Origin: Bradyrhizobium sp. SZCCT0231 | GTDB lineage: Bacteria; Pseudomonadota; Alphaproteobacteria; Rhizobiales; Xanthobacteraceae | Reading direction: 5' to 3' | Assembly (NCBI RefSeq): GCF_018130245.1 | Contig: NZ_JAFCKP010000009.1 | Span: forward strand, 62,001-126,000 | Length of the DNA stretch: 64,000 nt | Shown here: piece after piece, positions 7,592 through 15,641 of the stretch | How positions within the stretch are numbered: position 1 is the stretch's first letter | How the letters are laid out: every line of letters starts with the position of its first letter | The notes under the pieces: model-generated | What the model saw: the letters and a program-made list of their open reading frames with translations, nothing else | Database searches by the model: none | What the model was told of the DNA's origin: nothing | Position numbers and translations under genes: made by a program

Positions 7592-8203
7592 ATGTCGCTT
7601 CTCGGATTTGATGCTGTCGGGCGCCATACGCTCGGGCAACTGCCGGCGTTTGGGTTGACCAATACGGTCCTGCAGACGGTCACGACCAATTACGTGGTTG
7701 TGGGGAAAAGCGCTGCGTTCCAGGCCAGGGAGACCGGCAGTGCGGCCGCGTTTGCGGTTTCGGGCAAAACGGCGATGTTCGGCAACGTGTTGTCTGCTGT
7801 AGCAGGCAGCTTCGGCACAACGGGAAATGCATCCGCCTTCGGGCGCGCGCTCGTGACAAGCTCTTCCGGCTATGCGGTGAGCGGGCTGCCTGCTTCGACC
7901 TCCACGAGAATGCCTTCCACCACCGGCACCTATCTGCTCTCGAGCAACGCCATGTCGGCGATCACGTCGATCGCCGCGGGCCCAGGCAGTTATGCCGTCA
8001 GTGGCTATCCCTCCGGTTTTTCCAGAGACTTCGAAGCGTGGTTTCCGCGACCGTTCGATTCTGACGCCTGGGCCGGTGTCGCAGCCAAAGCCGAAGGTTG
8101 GACTCCGAAGGATCCCGCCATCGCGTCCTGGACGTCGCAAGCGGAGCCGATTGCCCCGTGGACCCCAGCAACAATTCAACCCGAGTCATGGACGACTGAA
8201 TAA
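7592..8203 (+). CDS. Repeat-containing phage structural protein with Trp-periodic tail
   Basis: A 203-residue protein starting at ATG 7592, two bases after the preceding stop. Residues about 30-145 contain a degenerate repeat of roughly 20 residues built on Y/F-x-V-S/T-G (YVVVGKSAAF, FAVSGKTAMF, YAVSGLPAS, YAVSGYPSGF), suggesting a beta-repeat rod. The last 50 residues carry five Trp exactly ten residues apart (W-x9-W-x9-W-x9-W-x9-W), with Pro, Ala and Glu between them. There is little charge elsewhere. It lies among tail genes and is probably virion-associated. I do not know a characterised homologue; the function is inferred as a tail accessory or needle-like component. Confidence 0.55.
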   Translation: MSLLGFDAVGRHTLGQLPAFGLTNTVLQTVTTNYVVVGKSAAFQARETGSAAAFAVSGKTAMFGNVLSAVAGSFGTTGNASAFGRALVTSSSGYAVSGLPASTSTRMPSTTGTYLLSSNAMSAITSIAAGPGSYAVSGYPSGFSRDFEAWFPRPFDSDAWAGVAAKAEGWTPKDPAIASWTSQAEPIAPWTPATIQPESWTTE

Positions 8204-8218
8204 TCGGACGAGCAAACA

Positions 8219-9691
8219 ATGCCACTCCTTGCCTACGGCGAATACCGCCCGGATGTCAGCGACTATGAAGGCCAGGCCTCGCGCAACATCCTCAATGTCA
8301 TTCCGCGCGGCGACGGCTACGGGCCGTTTCCGTCCTTCTCCGCATACACGTCTGGGCTGCCGGCACCGTGCCGCGGCGCATTCTATGCGTTGAAGTCCGA
8401 CGGCACAGTCGTCACCTTTGCCGGAACGGCCACCAAGCTCTACCGGCTCAACAACATCGACTTCACCTGGGTCGACGTCTCCAAGGGTGCCTCGTCCTAT
8501 TCGGCGCTCTCCGCTGCGGCGCAATGGCAGTTTGCCCAGACCGGCAACTTCGTCTTTGCAACGCAGGCCAACGCAGTCCTGCAAGTCTTCGATCTCTCGT
8601 CGTCCACGGCCTTCGCCGACGCACTCGGTTCGCCGCCGCAGGCAGGCTATATCAGCGTGGTCGGCCGCTTCCTGGTGCTGTCAGGGCTGCTGTCGACGCC
8701 GTACCGGATCCAGTGGTCCGGGCTGAACAACTTCAACGCGGCGGACAGCTGGACCAGCGGGATCAAGTCGTCTGACTTCCAGGACTTTCCGGATGGCGGC
8801 ATCGTTCGTGGCGTCGCCGGCGGCGAATCCGGCATCGTCTTCCAGGACCAGGCGATCCGACGAATGTCCTATGTACCGGGCTCGCCGATCATCTTCCAGA
8901 TCGATCGCATCACGCAGGACAAGGGCCTCTACGCGCCGTACTCGATCATTCGCGCCGGCGAGCGCATCTTCTTCTATGCCGGCCAAGGTTTTCACAAGAT
9001 CGAGCCCGGCGGCGTGCCGCAGCAGATCGGGCGCGAGAAGGTCGACCGCAGCTTCCTCGCCGATCTCGACAAGGGCAATCTCCAGCTCTTCATGGGCGCC
9101 GCCGACCCGCGCTCGACGCGCGTCTACTGGGCCTACAAATCGGTGTCGGGCACGGTCGGCACTTACGACAAGCTGCTCGGCTACGACTTCCTGCTTGACC
9201 GCTTCTTCCCGGTCGCGGTGACGGGCGAGTATCTGCTGGGCATCTCGCAAACCGGATTGACGCTGGAAAACCTCGACAGCATCTCGTCGTCGCTCGATGC
9301 GCTGACGCTGAGTCTCGATGCCTACGCTACGGCGGTACAGCCGGAAATCGCGCAGTTCTCGAACGCGCATGTGCTCGGCTTCTTCCGCGGCCCCAGTCTC
9401 GAGGCGACGCTGGAAAGTCCGGAGCAGGGCACAGATGAAAACCGCATCACCATCCGCGGCTTCCGCCCGGTGACCGATGCGGCAACGCTGTTCGGCTCGG
9501 TGTCCTGGCGCGATACGCCGGCTGCGGTGGCAACACCAGGTGCGGAAGTGCTGGTCAATGCCCGGACCGGTCGCTGCGATGTCCGGCGCGACACCCGCTA
9601 TTCCCGCTTCAAGGTTCGCATCCCGGCCGCGACCAACTGGTCCTTCTGCGCCGGCGTCGTTCCCGATCTCACACCCAACGGCACGCTATGA
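8219..9691 (+). CDS. Large tail protein, possible stabilisation/hub protein
   Basis: A 490-residue beta-rich protein beginning MPLLAYGEYRPDVSDYEGQASRNILNVIPRGDGYGPFPSFSAY. The succession of strand-turn units (GTVVTFAGTATKLYRLNN, NFVFATQANAVLQVFDL, GYISVVGRFLVLSG, ESGIVFQDQAIRRMSYV, GERIFFYAGQGFHKIEPGG) has the look of a beta-propeller, as in tail hub and head-closure proteins of short-tailed phages such as P22 gp10. It overlaps the next gene by four bases (ATGA). The size and position after the adaptor fit a hub or stabilisation role, but the family assignment is tentative. No enzymatic residues stand out. Confidence 0.6.
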   Translation: MPLLAYGEYRPDVSDYEGQASRNILNVIPRGDGYGPFPSFSAYTSGLPAPCRGAFYALKSDGTVVTFAGTATKLYRLNNIDFTWVDVSKGASSYSALSAAAQWQFAQTGNFVFATQANAVLQVFDLSSSTAFADALGSPPQAGYISVVGRFLVLSGLLSTPYRIQWSGLNNFNAADSWTSGIKSSDFQDFPDGGIVRGVAGGESGIVFQDQAIRRMSYVPGSPIIFQIDRITQDKGLYAPYSIIRAGERIFFYAGQGFHKIEPGGVPQQIGREKVDRSFLADLDKGNLQLFMGAADPRSTRVYWAYKSVSGTVGTYDKLLGYDFLLDRFFPVAVTGEYLLGISQTGLTLENLDSISSSLDALTLSLDAYATAVQPEIAQFSNAHVLGFFRGPSLEATLESPEQGTDENRITIRGFRPVTDAATLFGSVSWRDTPAAVATPGAEVLVNARTGRCDVRRDTRYSRFKVRIPAATNWSFCAGVVPDLTPNGTL

Positions 9692-10002
9692 CGGCTTACG
9701 TACCCGGCATTACCGAGACCGACCTGAAGAAGATCGTGCTCGCGATCCAGCAGCTCGCGGCCGGCAGGTCGAATGCCGTCGGCAGCGTGACGCTGGCAAC
9801 GGGCGCATCGAGCACGACGGTGACGACGGCGAACTGTGCCGTCAGCTCAGTGCCGATCCTGGTGCCGGCGTCAGCGAATGCGGCGGCGGAGGTCGGCAAT
9901 GGGGCGATGTATGTGAGCGCGGTTACGAACGGCGCGTTCACGATCGCGCATCCGAATTCGGCAACGGAGGGGCGGGTGTTCTTGTGGGCGGTGGTGGGGT
10001 GA
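9688..10002 (+). CDS. Small phage virion protein
   Basis: A 104-residue protein whose ATG overlaps the preceding stop (ATGA), so it is coupled to the large tail protein. The N-terminal helix (ITETDLKKIVLAIQQLAAGRSNAVGSVTLA) is followed by a beta domain with AMYVSAVTNGAFTIAHPNSATEGRVFLWAVVG. This C-terminal pattern is common in small podoviral tail proteins and at the tips of fibres. No characterised function is known to me; trimeric tail-tip or plug components are possibilities. It ends the tight block of structural genes that starts at 4214. Confidence 0.55.
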   Translation: MTAYVPGITETDLKKIVLAIQQLAAGRSNAVGSVTLATGASSTTVTTANCAVSSVPILVPASANAAAEVGNGAMYVSAVTNGAFTIAHPNSATEGRVFLWAVVG

Positions 10003-10035
10003 GGCGATCATCTCAAGAAAGGGAAACTTAGCGAA

Positions 10036-10575
10036 ATGTCCGAAATGAGTTCACGTGATAACTACGGATCTGCTGTTCTTGATCGAGGAAAGACCTTAGA
10101 ATTTCTCGAACGTTTGGCGCAATCGCCGCAACAGAATGCAGCGAGCCTTGACGATATTTTGGGGCAGGGGGCGGTAGCGTCGAACTACACGCCAGGCCGA
10201 CCGATAAACAATCAACCCGGTTTTGATCCGAATTTCAGGCAGCTATCGCGGGCTCCGTCAGCCCAGGAGCAGAATATTGCGGGTTCACAACCAATCGGCA
10301 GTCGATCGGAGGCTCGCCTAGCAGATGCAGCAAACGACAACTACGCGAGGGATGCGCAGTGCACAACAGCATCTTACGATTGTCTAAGCCACAGTTGGGA
10401 TGCAGATTATCCCGCCGCGTGCAGAAAAGCATACTTTCTATGTTTGGAGGCTGGTGGCACCGCGCAGCAGTTAGGAACGACCATCATGTTCAACTTTCCC
10501 GACTATGGACGAGTGATTTTGTACAGGGATGGGACCTCTCGGTACATTCCGTCGCCAAGCCCGCCCCGGCAATAG
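10036..10575 (+). CDS. Hypothetical cysteine-containing protein
   Basis: A 179-residue protein with an AAAGGGAAA tract 10-20 bases upstream of ATG 10036. The first 110 residues are Gln/Asn/Ser/Pro-rich and probably disordered (AQSPQQNAASLDDILGQG, RPINNQPGFDPNFRQ). A compact segment follows with four Cys (QCTTASYDCLSHSWDADYP, then ACRKAYFLC). The C-terminus is an FPDYGRVILYRDGTSRYIPSPSP strand-turn motif. The base composition is lower in GC than the tail genes before it, suggesting a later arrival. No function is recognised; there is no signal peptide, so the Cys cluster may bind metal or serve in the virion. Confidence 0.5.
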   Translation: MSEMSSRDNYGSAVLDRGKTLEFLERLAQSPQQNAASLDDILGQGAVASNYTPGRPINNQPGFDPNFRQLSRAPSAQEQNIAGSQPIGSRSEARLADAANDNYARDAQCTTASYDCLSHSWDADYPAACRKAYFLCLEAGGTAQQLGTTIMFNFPDYGRVILYRDGTSRYIPSPSPPRQ

Positions 10576-10683
10576 ATGTATTTTGGAGCAGGCCGACTAA
10601 TGACGGTAGCCCGCTCGTAGTAAGCACGGTCGCACTTTTTCTCGGTTTCGTGTATTGTGCTTCGCGGTCACGCGGGATCTCCA

Positions 10684-11028
10684 ATGAGCTCTCAACATTC
10701 TGATATCGACGCGCCTCCGTTGGAGCCGATCGATGAGGTTATAGAGCACGAGCATTCAGATTTTCGCGCACGATGCCTGGCGCTCGTCGCTCCCTTCCTT
10801 TCGAAGGGCGATTGGGAAGCCAAGCGGGAGCTCGTCACGCGTAACCCAAAATGGGGACTGATATGGCGCGGCGATTACGCCATTGCGGATCTGGCGCCGC
10901 GGCTTGTCAACCGCTTCATGTGCTGGGAAGGCGAGGACGGACAGCTTCTCATTGAGATTGCGGTCGGCCAGCGGATTGCGCCGTTGCCGGCGACATCACC
11001 AGCCGATCCCAGCGATCGGACTACATGA
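10684..11028 (+). CDS. Small hypothetical protein
   Basis: A 114-residue acidic protein starting at ATG 10684 (MSSQHSDIDAPPLEPIDEV). It contains DFRARCLALVAPFLSKGDWEAKRELVTRNPKWGLIWRGDYAIADLAPRLVNRFMCWEGEDGQLLIEIAVGQ, a mostly helical region, and has a Pro/Ala-rich end. No signal peptide, membrane segment or known motif is present. It sits alone between a prophage accessory gene and a reverse-strand secreted protein, so it is probably accessory cargo. The start is uncertain: an in-frame TTG-type start at 10657 exists, and no strong ribosome binding site marks either. Confidence 0.45.
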   Translation: MSSQHSDIDAPPLEPIDEVIEHEHSDFRARCLALVAPFLSKGDWEAKRELVTRNPKWGLIWRGDYAIADLAPRLVNRFMCWEGEDGQLLIEIAVGQRIAPLPATSPADPSDRTT

Positions 11029-11053
11029 AGCGGCTCATGGCCCGATCACCGCA

Positions 11054-11530
11054 TCACGTCCCGTCGTCGCAGTCCCGGATGATGGTCTTCTTCGCAGTCC
11101 CCAACGTCTTCCGGACGTCGAGTAGCGAAAACGTCTCCTGGGTCTGGTACTTGGGGAATTCGACGACAAAGGATTTCTGTTTGCTCGTGGCCAGTGCCTT
11201 GACGAGCTCCCTGAAATCCCACTGGTTCTGTCGCCCGACAGCCTTGAACTGGCTTTCTTCGAGCAGGAACGGGTGGTTCTTGCCGTCGACGATGATCTGC
11301 GCGGTCACCATTTCTTTGGCCTGAGGCTTGATCCGCTCAACCGTGATGAACATGCCTGGCGTTTTGTCGTCGTCGCCGGCCGGACAATAGATGCTGAAGG
11401 TGGATCCGGCACTGTTCTCGATGTTCGCCTCCAGCGTGCCCTGGCCATAGCCAAGGGTCCAGCGGAAGTCGACGGCCAGAGCGGCCGTGCCGCTCAGCAT
11501 CAAGGCGAACGCAACGGGTAGCAGCTTCAT
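11054..11530 (-). CDS. Secreted protein of unknown function (reverse-strand moron)
   Basis: A 158-residue protein with a textbook signal peptide (MKLLPVAFALMLSGTAALA, cleaved before VDFRW). The mature domain is beta-rich and contains an internal Cys in SIYCPAGDDDKTPGMF and another near the C-terminus (IIRDCDDG), which may pair in the periplasm. It is encoded opposite to all surrounding late genes, so it needs its own promoter in the 120 bases before 11,650 and could be expressed in the lysogen. This is the usual arrangement of a moron. The family resembles small periplasmic proteins I have seen in rhizobial genomes, but no function is known. Confidence 0.65.
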   Translation of the reverse strand: MKLLPVAFALMLSGTAALAVDFRWTLGYGQGTLEANIENSAGSTFSIYCPAGDDDKTPGMFITVERIKPQAKEMVTAQIIVDGKNHPFLLEESQFKAVGRQNQWDFRELVKALATSKQKSFVVEFPKYQTQETFSLLDVRKTLGTAKKTIIRDCDDGT

Positions 11531-11649
11531 CTGTCACATCCTGCAGTGGTGGTCTGTTCAGCTATAGATGGATCGTCCGACATTGCAACTTCGCTTGCTC
11601 GCCTTGAGGGCGACGGGCTCCTTTTTCAGATCCCGTCATGGAGGTGAAT

Positions 11650-12564
11650 ATGGGTTTCCGCGATGATGATATGTTTGCTCCGCAGACATACGCCGGCTCT
11701 GGCGGCCTTCTCGGCAGACTGTCGGCGATCGCTGGACAGATGGGACCGAGAGCCATTCCGACCGCGACACGGCTGGACGTGCATGGTCCCGAGGCCTTCG
11801 GCAGCGCGGCAGGAGATCTGATCAGCCGAATCCGCCAGCTCCAACAGCTGCAGGCTGCCTATCGGCCAAGTGCAACGACGGCCTCGGGCCCGCTGACCAA
11901 CCAGATCGTGCGCGCTGAAAGCGGGGGCAGGGCGAATGCTGCGAACGGTCTCTCGAGCGCCTTGGGTGCCGGACAATTTCTGCGCAAGACCTGGCTCGAC
12001 ATGCTGGCCAAGTACCGGCCGGACTTGACCGGGACGCCGCACGAGCTTGCGGAGCTGCGCAAGGACCCAAAGCTTTCGGCTGAGATGGTCGAGGCTTATG
12101 CCGCCGAGAATGCCAAAAGGCTTGTTCGGGCCGGACACGAGGCCTCTCCGGGCAACATCTATCTGGCGCATTTCGCAGGCCCATCGGGCGCGCTCAAGGT
12201 GCTCGGTGCTGACCCGGCAGCATCGGCAAGGTCCGTTCTTGGCGATGATGCAGTCACGGCCAATCCGTTCCTCGAGAAGATGACGATTGGAGACCTGAGA
12301 TCATGGGCTGATCGGAAAATGCGGACGCAAACGTCCCCGCGTCCGCAGGTGCCTGTCTTTCCCAATCATGCTGCTCCGGTCTTCGGCGCGCCTGCATTTC
12401 CGGAGGGCCTCGTTGCTTCGTCGCAAGGTCCATTGCCGAACGTCTCGCCGGTATCCTCCCAGCTGCAGCCGGATGTCCCACAGCGGCCGAACGATCGCGG
12501 CCTCGTAACCAACGAGCCCACACAGCCTTGGTCGGTTCAGCCACCGATCTTCTTTCCGTTCTAA
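11650..12564 (+). CDS. Virion-associated lytic transglycosylase
   Basis: A 304-residue protein with an excellent ribosome binding site (GGAGGTGA) 4 bases before ATG 11650; this decides the start. Residues about 83-170 form an SLT-type lysozyme fold: the catalytic Glu90 sits in IVRAESGGRANA, followed by SSALGAGQFLRKTW and later YLAHFAGPSGA. The enzyme would cut peptidoglycan glycan strands locally during DNA entry. The last 90 residues are Pro-rich and disordered and end in QPPIFFPF, an ending shared with the unrelated protein at 14,181. It is followed two bases later by a T7 Gp13-like gene, so it is probably an internal-virion or ejected protein rather than the holin-dependent endolysin. Confidence 0.8.
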   Translation: MGFRDDDMFAPQTYAGSGGLLGRLSAIAGQMGPRAIPTATRLDVHGPEAFGSAAGDLISRIRQLQQLQAAYRPSATTASGPLTNQIVRAESGGRANAANGLSSALGAGQFLRKTWLDMLAKYRPDLTGTPHELAELRKDPKLSAEMVEAYAAENAKRLVRAGHEASPGNIYLAHFAGPSGALKVLGADPAASARSVLGDDAVTANPFLEKMTIGDLRSWADRKMRTQTSPRPQVPVFPNHAAPVFGAPAFPEGLVASSQGPLPNVSPVSSQLQPDVPQRPNDRGLVTNEPTQPWSVQPPIFFPF

Positions 12565-12565
12565 A

Positions 12566-13012
12566 ATGTCGGGCACACACGTTCCCTGGCGCGATCCCTG
12601 CGCCGGCGGCACACAGCTCGTCTGCATCGATCCGGAGCATGTGCGTTCGATCTGGCCGCTGACGGCTCCTCTGCTCAAGCAGGCGATCGTCAAGACAGGC
12701 TTGTCGGCGTTCGCAACAATTGAGCGGGATATCCTTGACGGCACCGCGCTGCTTTGGGTCGCCTGGAATGGTTCGGTGATCGAGGCGGCTGCATCCACCA
12801 GCCTTCAGCAGACAGATGCCGGCAAGGTCTGCATCATCACGGCATGTGCGGGGACAGGTGTGAGGCGCTGGCTGCCGCTGATCGGCGGCATCGAGGCGTA
12901 TGCGCAAGCGGAGGGATGTCGCTGCGTGCGCATTGTCGGGCGGAAGGGCTGGGCGCGCGTGCTGGAAGGATACGAACAGAGTTATGCGATCATCGACAAG
13001 TGCCTGCCCTAG
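12566..13012 (+). CDS. T7 Gp13-like internal virion protein (GNAT-like fold)
   Basis: A 148-residue protein beginning MSGTHVPWRDPC, with its ATG directly after the preceding stop. The pattern ILDGTALLWVAWNGSVIEAAASTSL, GKVCIITACAGTGVRRWLPLIGGIEAYAQAEGC and RIVGRKGWARVLEGYEQ matches what I recall of the DUF2833/T7 gene 13 family: W-P/L repeats, an I-E-x-W/Y-A helix and the GRKGWxRVLxGY motif. That family is needed for internal-core assembly in T7 and resembles acetyltransferases in fold. The neighbouring transglycosylase and ejection-like genes fit an internal-core module. Acetyltransferase activity is not implied. Confidence 0.65.
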   Translation: MSGTHVPWRDPCAGGTQLVCIDPEHVRSIWPLTAPLLKQAIVKTGLSAFATIERDILDGTALLWVAWNGSVIEAAASTSLQQTDAGKVCIITACAGTGVRRWLPLIGGIEAYAQAEGCRCVRIVGRKGWARVLEGYEQSYAIIDKCLP

Positions 13013-13238
13013 CCGACGGCAGGTGGGTTGCTTGGCAGGTGCTCACCATCGCGTTCGGTCCTGGAATGCCCAAGGACAGATAACTCTATAGAGCTGCGCG
13101 ACTTGGGGTTGTGATTGTTCGCGTTTTGTTCTATTGTGATCTTTGTGCGCTAGCTCAAGGTCGCAGATGCCATGCGTCGAACCTCATCCGGACGAACTTG
13201 ACCTCCCTGGCAGGAAGGAGGAGTGGCGTTGCGTCCCA

Positions 13239-14069
13239 ATGCTGCGCGAACACGTCGCGCGGCCTTGCTGGATTTCGCGCGGCGGGCTTGCGCTGTTCTG
13301 CATGTTGATCGCCGGCGGTGGCGCAAGCCACTCAGCGGCACAAGAGATTGACTTTACGCCTTACGCTCGAGCGGCTGACTATTGTCGCAGCGACGTCGCG
13401 CGGCCGATCGCGCTGTCGGAAGACAAGCGCGTGCTCTGTCTTGATGGAGCGGTCACATCCGACCTGAACGTTGCAGTCGCGGCAAATTTGGCGGATCGAG
13501 GCATTGCCGTCGTTCGCAGCCGTGGAGGCGACACTGCGAGCGCAGTTCGATTGGCGAACGCGCTCCGAGACCGCAATGCGGCCGTCGTAGTGCGGGATTT
13601 CTGCCTGTATGCCTGTGCCAGTTTCATCCTGCTGTCGTCGTCGGAAGCTTACGTCTTGGACGGCGCGTTGGTGGCGTGGGGGCTGTTTCAACGATATCCC
13701 GATGACGACTGCATAGGGTTTATCGAGGGCAAGGACCAGGCGGGTCCCTTCCTGACTTGGCTGAGCTGCTCGCCGGACTACCCTGACGAGAGGCCGAGGT
13801 CGTGGCTGTGGAACGAATTTTATCGCGATAGAATTGTCGACACCGTCTACACCGATCCGCCGGAGAGCAGGTTCATCCGACGCGAATTGATGAATTTGTA
13901 TCGGTCGACGGGGCAGTATCCCCTCGTGCTGTGGACCTGGAACCCTCGCCATCATGCGAGTGCGATCAAGACCAAGCTGGTCTATCAGCACTATCCGGAG
14001 AGTCAGGAAGAGGTCGACGCAATCGCGAAGCGATTGGGCCTGAACCGCCGGGTGATCTACGACCCTTGA
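13239..14069 (+). CDS. Secreted ClpP/crotonase-like protein (paralogue of left-edge gene)
   Basis: A 276-residue protein. ATG 13239 is preferred because GGAAGGAGGAG lies 16-27 bases upstream and the resulting N-terminus gives a signal peptide (GGLALFCMLIAGGGASHSAA, cleaved near QEIDF); longer starts at 13,143 and 13,170 would bury it. The core has RVLCLDGAVTSDLNV, SRGGDTASAVRLANALRDRNAAVVV and CLYACASFILLSSSEAYV, the layout of periplasmic ClpP-like proteins: an SxGG oxyanion-type loop, then a Cys-flanked nucleophile region. The expected active-site Ser near CASF is plausible but unproven. The C-terminal 75 residues match the partial gene at the left edge, ending in VIYDP. Confidence 0.6.
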   Translation: MLREHVARPCWISRGGLALFCMLIAGGGASHSAAQEIDFTPYARAADYCRSDVARPIALSEDKRVLCLDGAVTSDLNVAVAANLADRGIAVVRSRGGDTASAVRLANALRDRNAAVVVRDFCLYACASFILLSSSEAYVLDGALVAWGLFQRYPDDDCIGFIEGKDQAGPFLTWLSCSPDYPDERPRSWLWNEFYRDRIVDTVYTDPPESRFIRRELMNLYRSTGQYPLVLWTWNPRHHASAIKTKLVYQHYPESQEEVDAIAKRLGLNRRVIYDP

Positions 14070-14180
14070 TAGACGAGCAATCGACGAATTCTTGGTTTGG
14101 CGACGGACCCTCGACCGGGTGTCCGCGCCGCACGCCGACCAATAGACCGTTCACATGATTTTCATTCCGTGAGTGCAGAG

Positions 14181-14702
14181 ATGGCGCCATCATTCAGAGA
14201 TCCTTACGCACGTGTACCCAATTTCGGTGTCGAAGGCGCGATACCGAAGCCGCCCTGGTGGGCAGATGTCGACCGTTGGAGAATTGTCCCGCCAGCCTCT
14301 CCTCCGTGGTCGCCGCCGCCATCGGTCCCTCGCGACGATTCAGATCCCTTTGGTGCCCGGCCACAGATGCCGGCTCCGCTGCGGCCAAGGTCGGATAATG
14401 TGCAGCACCGCACCGACTCGGATTTGATCGATTGGCTGTTCAAAACGTACCGCACCCATCGAGAGGGACGGATAAAGCAACTTCCATGGCCGGACCAAGG
14501 CGGGGGTGCGCCGGACCCGTTTCTGGACTCGCGTCCGTGGCGCGCTATCGAGTCGCCCCCGGGCCATCTGCCCATGCCGTTTTATGCAGACCAGCTGGAA
14601 ACGTTGCTGAAAATCCCGCTGAAAAACCTCAAAACTTCGACGAGAAGCGGGCCTCCAGAAGAGAAGGCCGTCCAACCGCCAATCTTCTTTCCGTTCGACT
14701 GA
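14181..14702 (+). CDS. Proline-rich hypothetical virion protein with QPPIFFPF ending
   Basis: A 173-residue protein starting at ATG 14181 (MAPSFRDPYARVPNFGVEG), with GAG-rich sequence just upstream. It is extremely rich in Pro, Trp, Arg and Asp (PPWWADVDRWRIVPPASPPWSPPPS), then has a helical LIDWLFKTYRTHREGRIKQLPWP segment and a second disordered part. The C-terminus VQPPIFFPFD repeats the ending of the transglycosylase at 11,650, including a 15-base identical DNA stretch. It contains no enzyme motif. It lies just ahead of the ejection-like protein, so it is probably a packaged or ejected protein; the function is unknown. Confidence 0.5.
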   Translation: MAPSFRDPYARVPNFGVEGAIPKPPWWADVDRWRIVPPASPPWSPPPSVPRDDSDPFGARPQMPAPLRPRSDNVQHRTDSDLIDWLFKTYRTHREGRIKQLPWPDQGGGAPDPFLDSRPWRAIESPPGHLPMPFYADQLETLLKIPLKNLKTSTRSGPPEEKAVQPPIFFPFD

Positions 14703-14778
14703 CACATCGACGACCTGTCGATTTCATCGCCGCTCGCGTTCACGCGCAACGAACTCATACTCAAGGAAAACATCCTCC

Positions 14779-15639
14779 ATGGGTGGACAATCCACTTCCA
14801 CACAGACCGTGCAATCGCAGTCGGCGCCCTGGGCTGCAGCGCAGCCCGCGCTGCAAACGATGTTGGGCCAGATCAGCACTGGGCTCAACAACACCGGCCT
14901 GACGTCAGCGGAGACCTCTGCGCTCGACACGCTGAAGAACAACGCTGCGGCGGGCAATCCCTATGCGGGCCAGATCGCAGGCTATGCGCAGTCGTTGCTG
15001 AACGGCGGCGGCGCCACCGCACAGGCAGGCAATGTGCAGGATAATCTCGCATCCTATCGTGATCGGCTGACGCCATACGCAAACGGCAGCATGGTCGGCA
15101 ACAATCCGGCGCTGATGGCCCAGCTTGCCCAGATCCAATCCGACGTCGGCGACTCCGTGAACTCGCAGTTTGCCGCCGCTGGCCGTGATTTCAGCGGCGC
15201 GAACTTGATGGCTTACGGGAGGGGCATCGCGGCGGCAGAGGCGCCGGTAATCGCCGCGCAATACAACCAGGACGTCGCGAACCAGCTTGCCGCCGCAGGG
15301 GCGCTCTACAACGCCGGCAACACGACAGCGAACACCCTGACGCAGCTGCAGCAGAGCGACCTCGTCAATCGCGGTCAGGGTGTCACAGCCGCGCAATCGG
15401 CACTCGATGCCCAGAACTACGGAGCCAACGCGATCTTGGCAGAGGAGGCGCAGCGTCGCGGCATTCCCGTGCAGGCGTTGAGCCTGCTCGCGCAGATCGG
15501 CGTGCCCATCGCGCAGCTTGGACAGCAGGGGAATAGCACGACGACGGGGACGCAGCAGAAATCTGGCGTGGACCAGTTCGCAACGATTGCGAGCGGTATC
15601 AGCGGCCTCGTCAAGGCCTTCAAGCCCCAAGGATTCTGA
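14779..15639 (+). CDS. Probable internal (DNA-ejection-like) virion protein
   Basis: A 286-residue, Ala/Gln/Asn/Gly-rich protein with very few charged residues: TQTVQSQSAPWAAAQPALQTMLGQI, LNNTGLTSAETSALDTLKNNAAAGNPYAGQIAGYAQSLLNG, DVGDSVNSQFAAAGRDFSGANLMAYGRGIAAAEAPVIAAQYNQDVANQLAAAGALY. Such low-charge helical proteins are typical of podoviral internal proteins that are extruded through the tail into the envelope. The segment SVNSQFAAAGRDFSGANLMAYGRGIA is recurrent in this type. The C-terminus has a short amphipathic helix (FATIASGISGLVKAFKPQGF). It is followed two bases later by a long coiled-coil protein, probably its partner. Confidence 0.65.
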   Translation: MGGQSTSTQTVQSQSAPWAAAQPALQTMLGQISTGLNNTGLTSAETSALDTLKNNAAAGNPYAGQIAGYAQSLLNGGGATAQAGNVQDNLASYRDRLTPYANGSMVGNNPALMAQLAQIQSDVGDSVNSQFAAAGRDFSGANLMAYGRGIAAAEAPVIAAQYNQDVANQLAAAGALYNAGNTTANTLTQLQQSDLVNRGQGVTAAQSALDAQNYGANAILAEEAQRRGIPVQALSLLAQIGVPIAQLGQQGNSTTTGTQQKSGVDQFATIASGISGLVKAFKPQGF

Positions 15640-15641
15640 AT

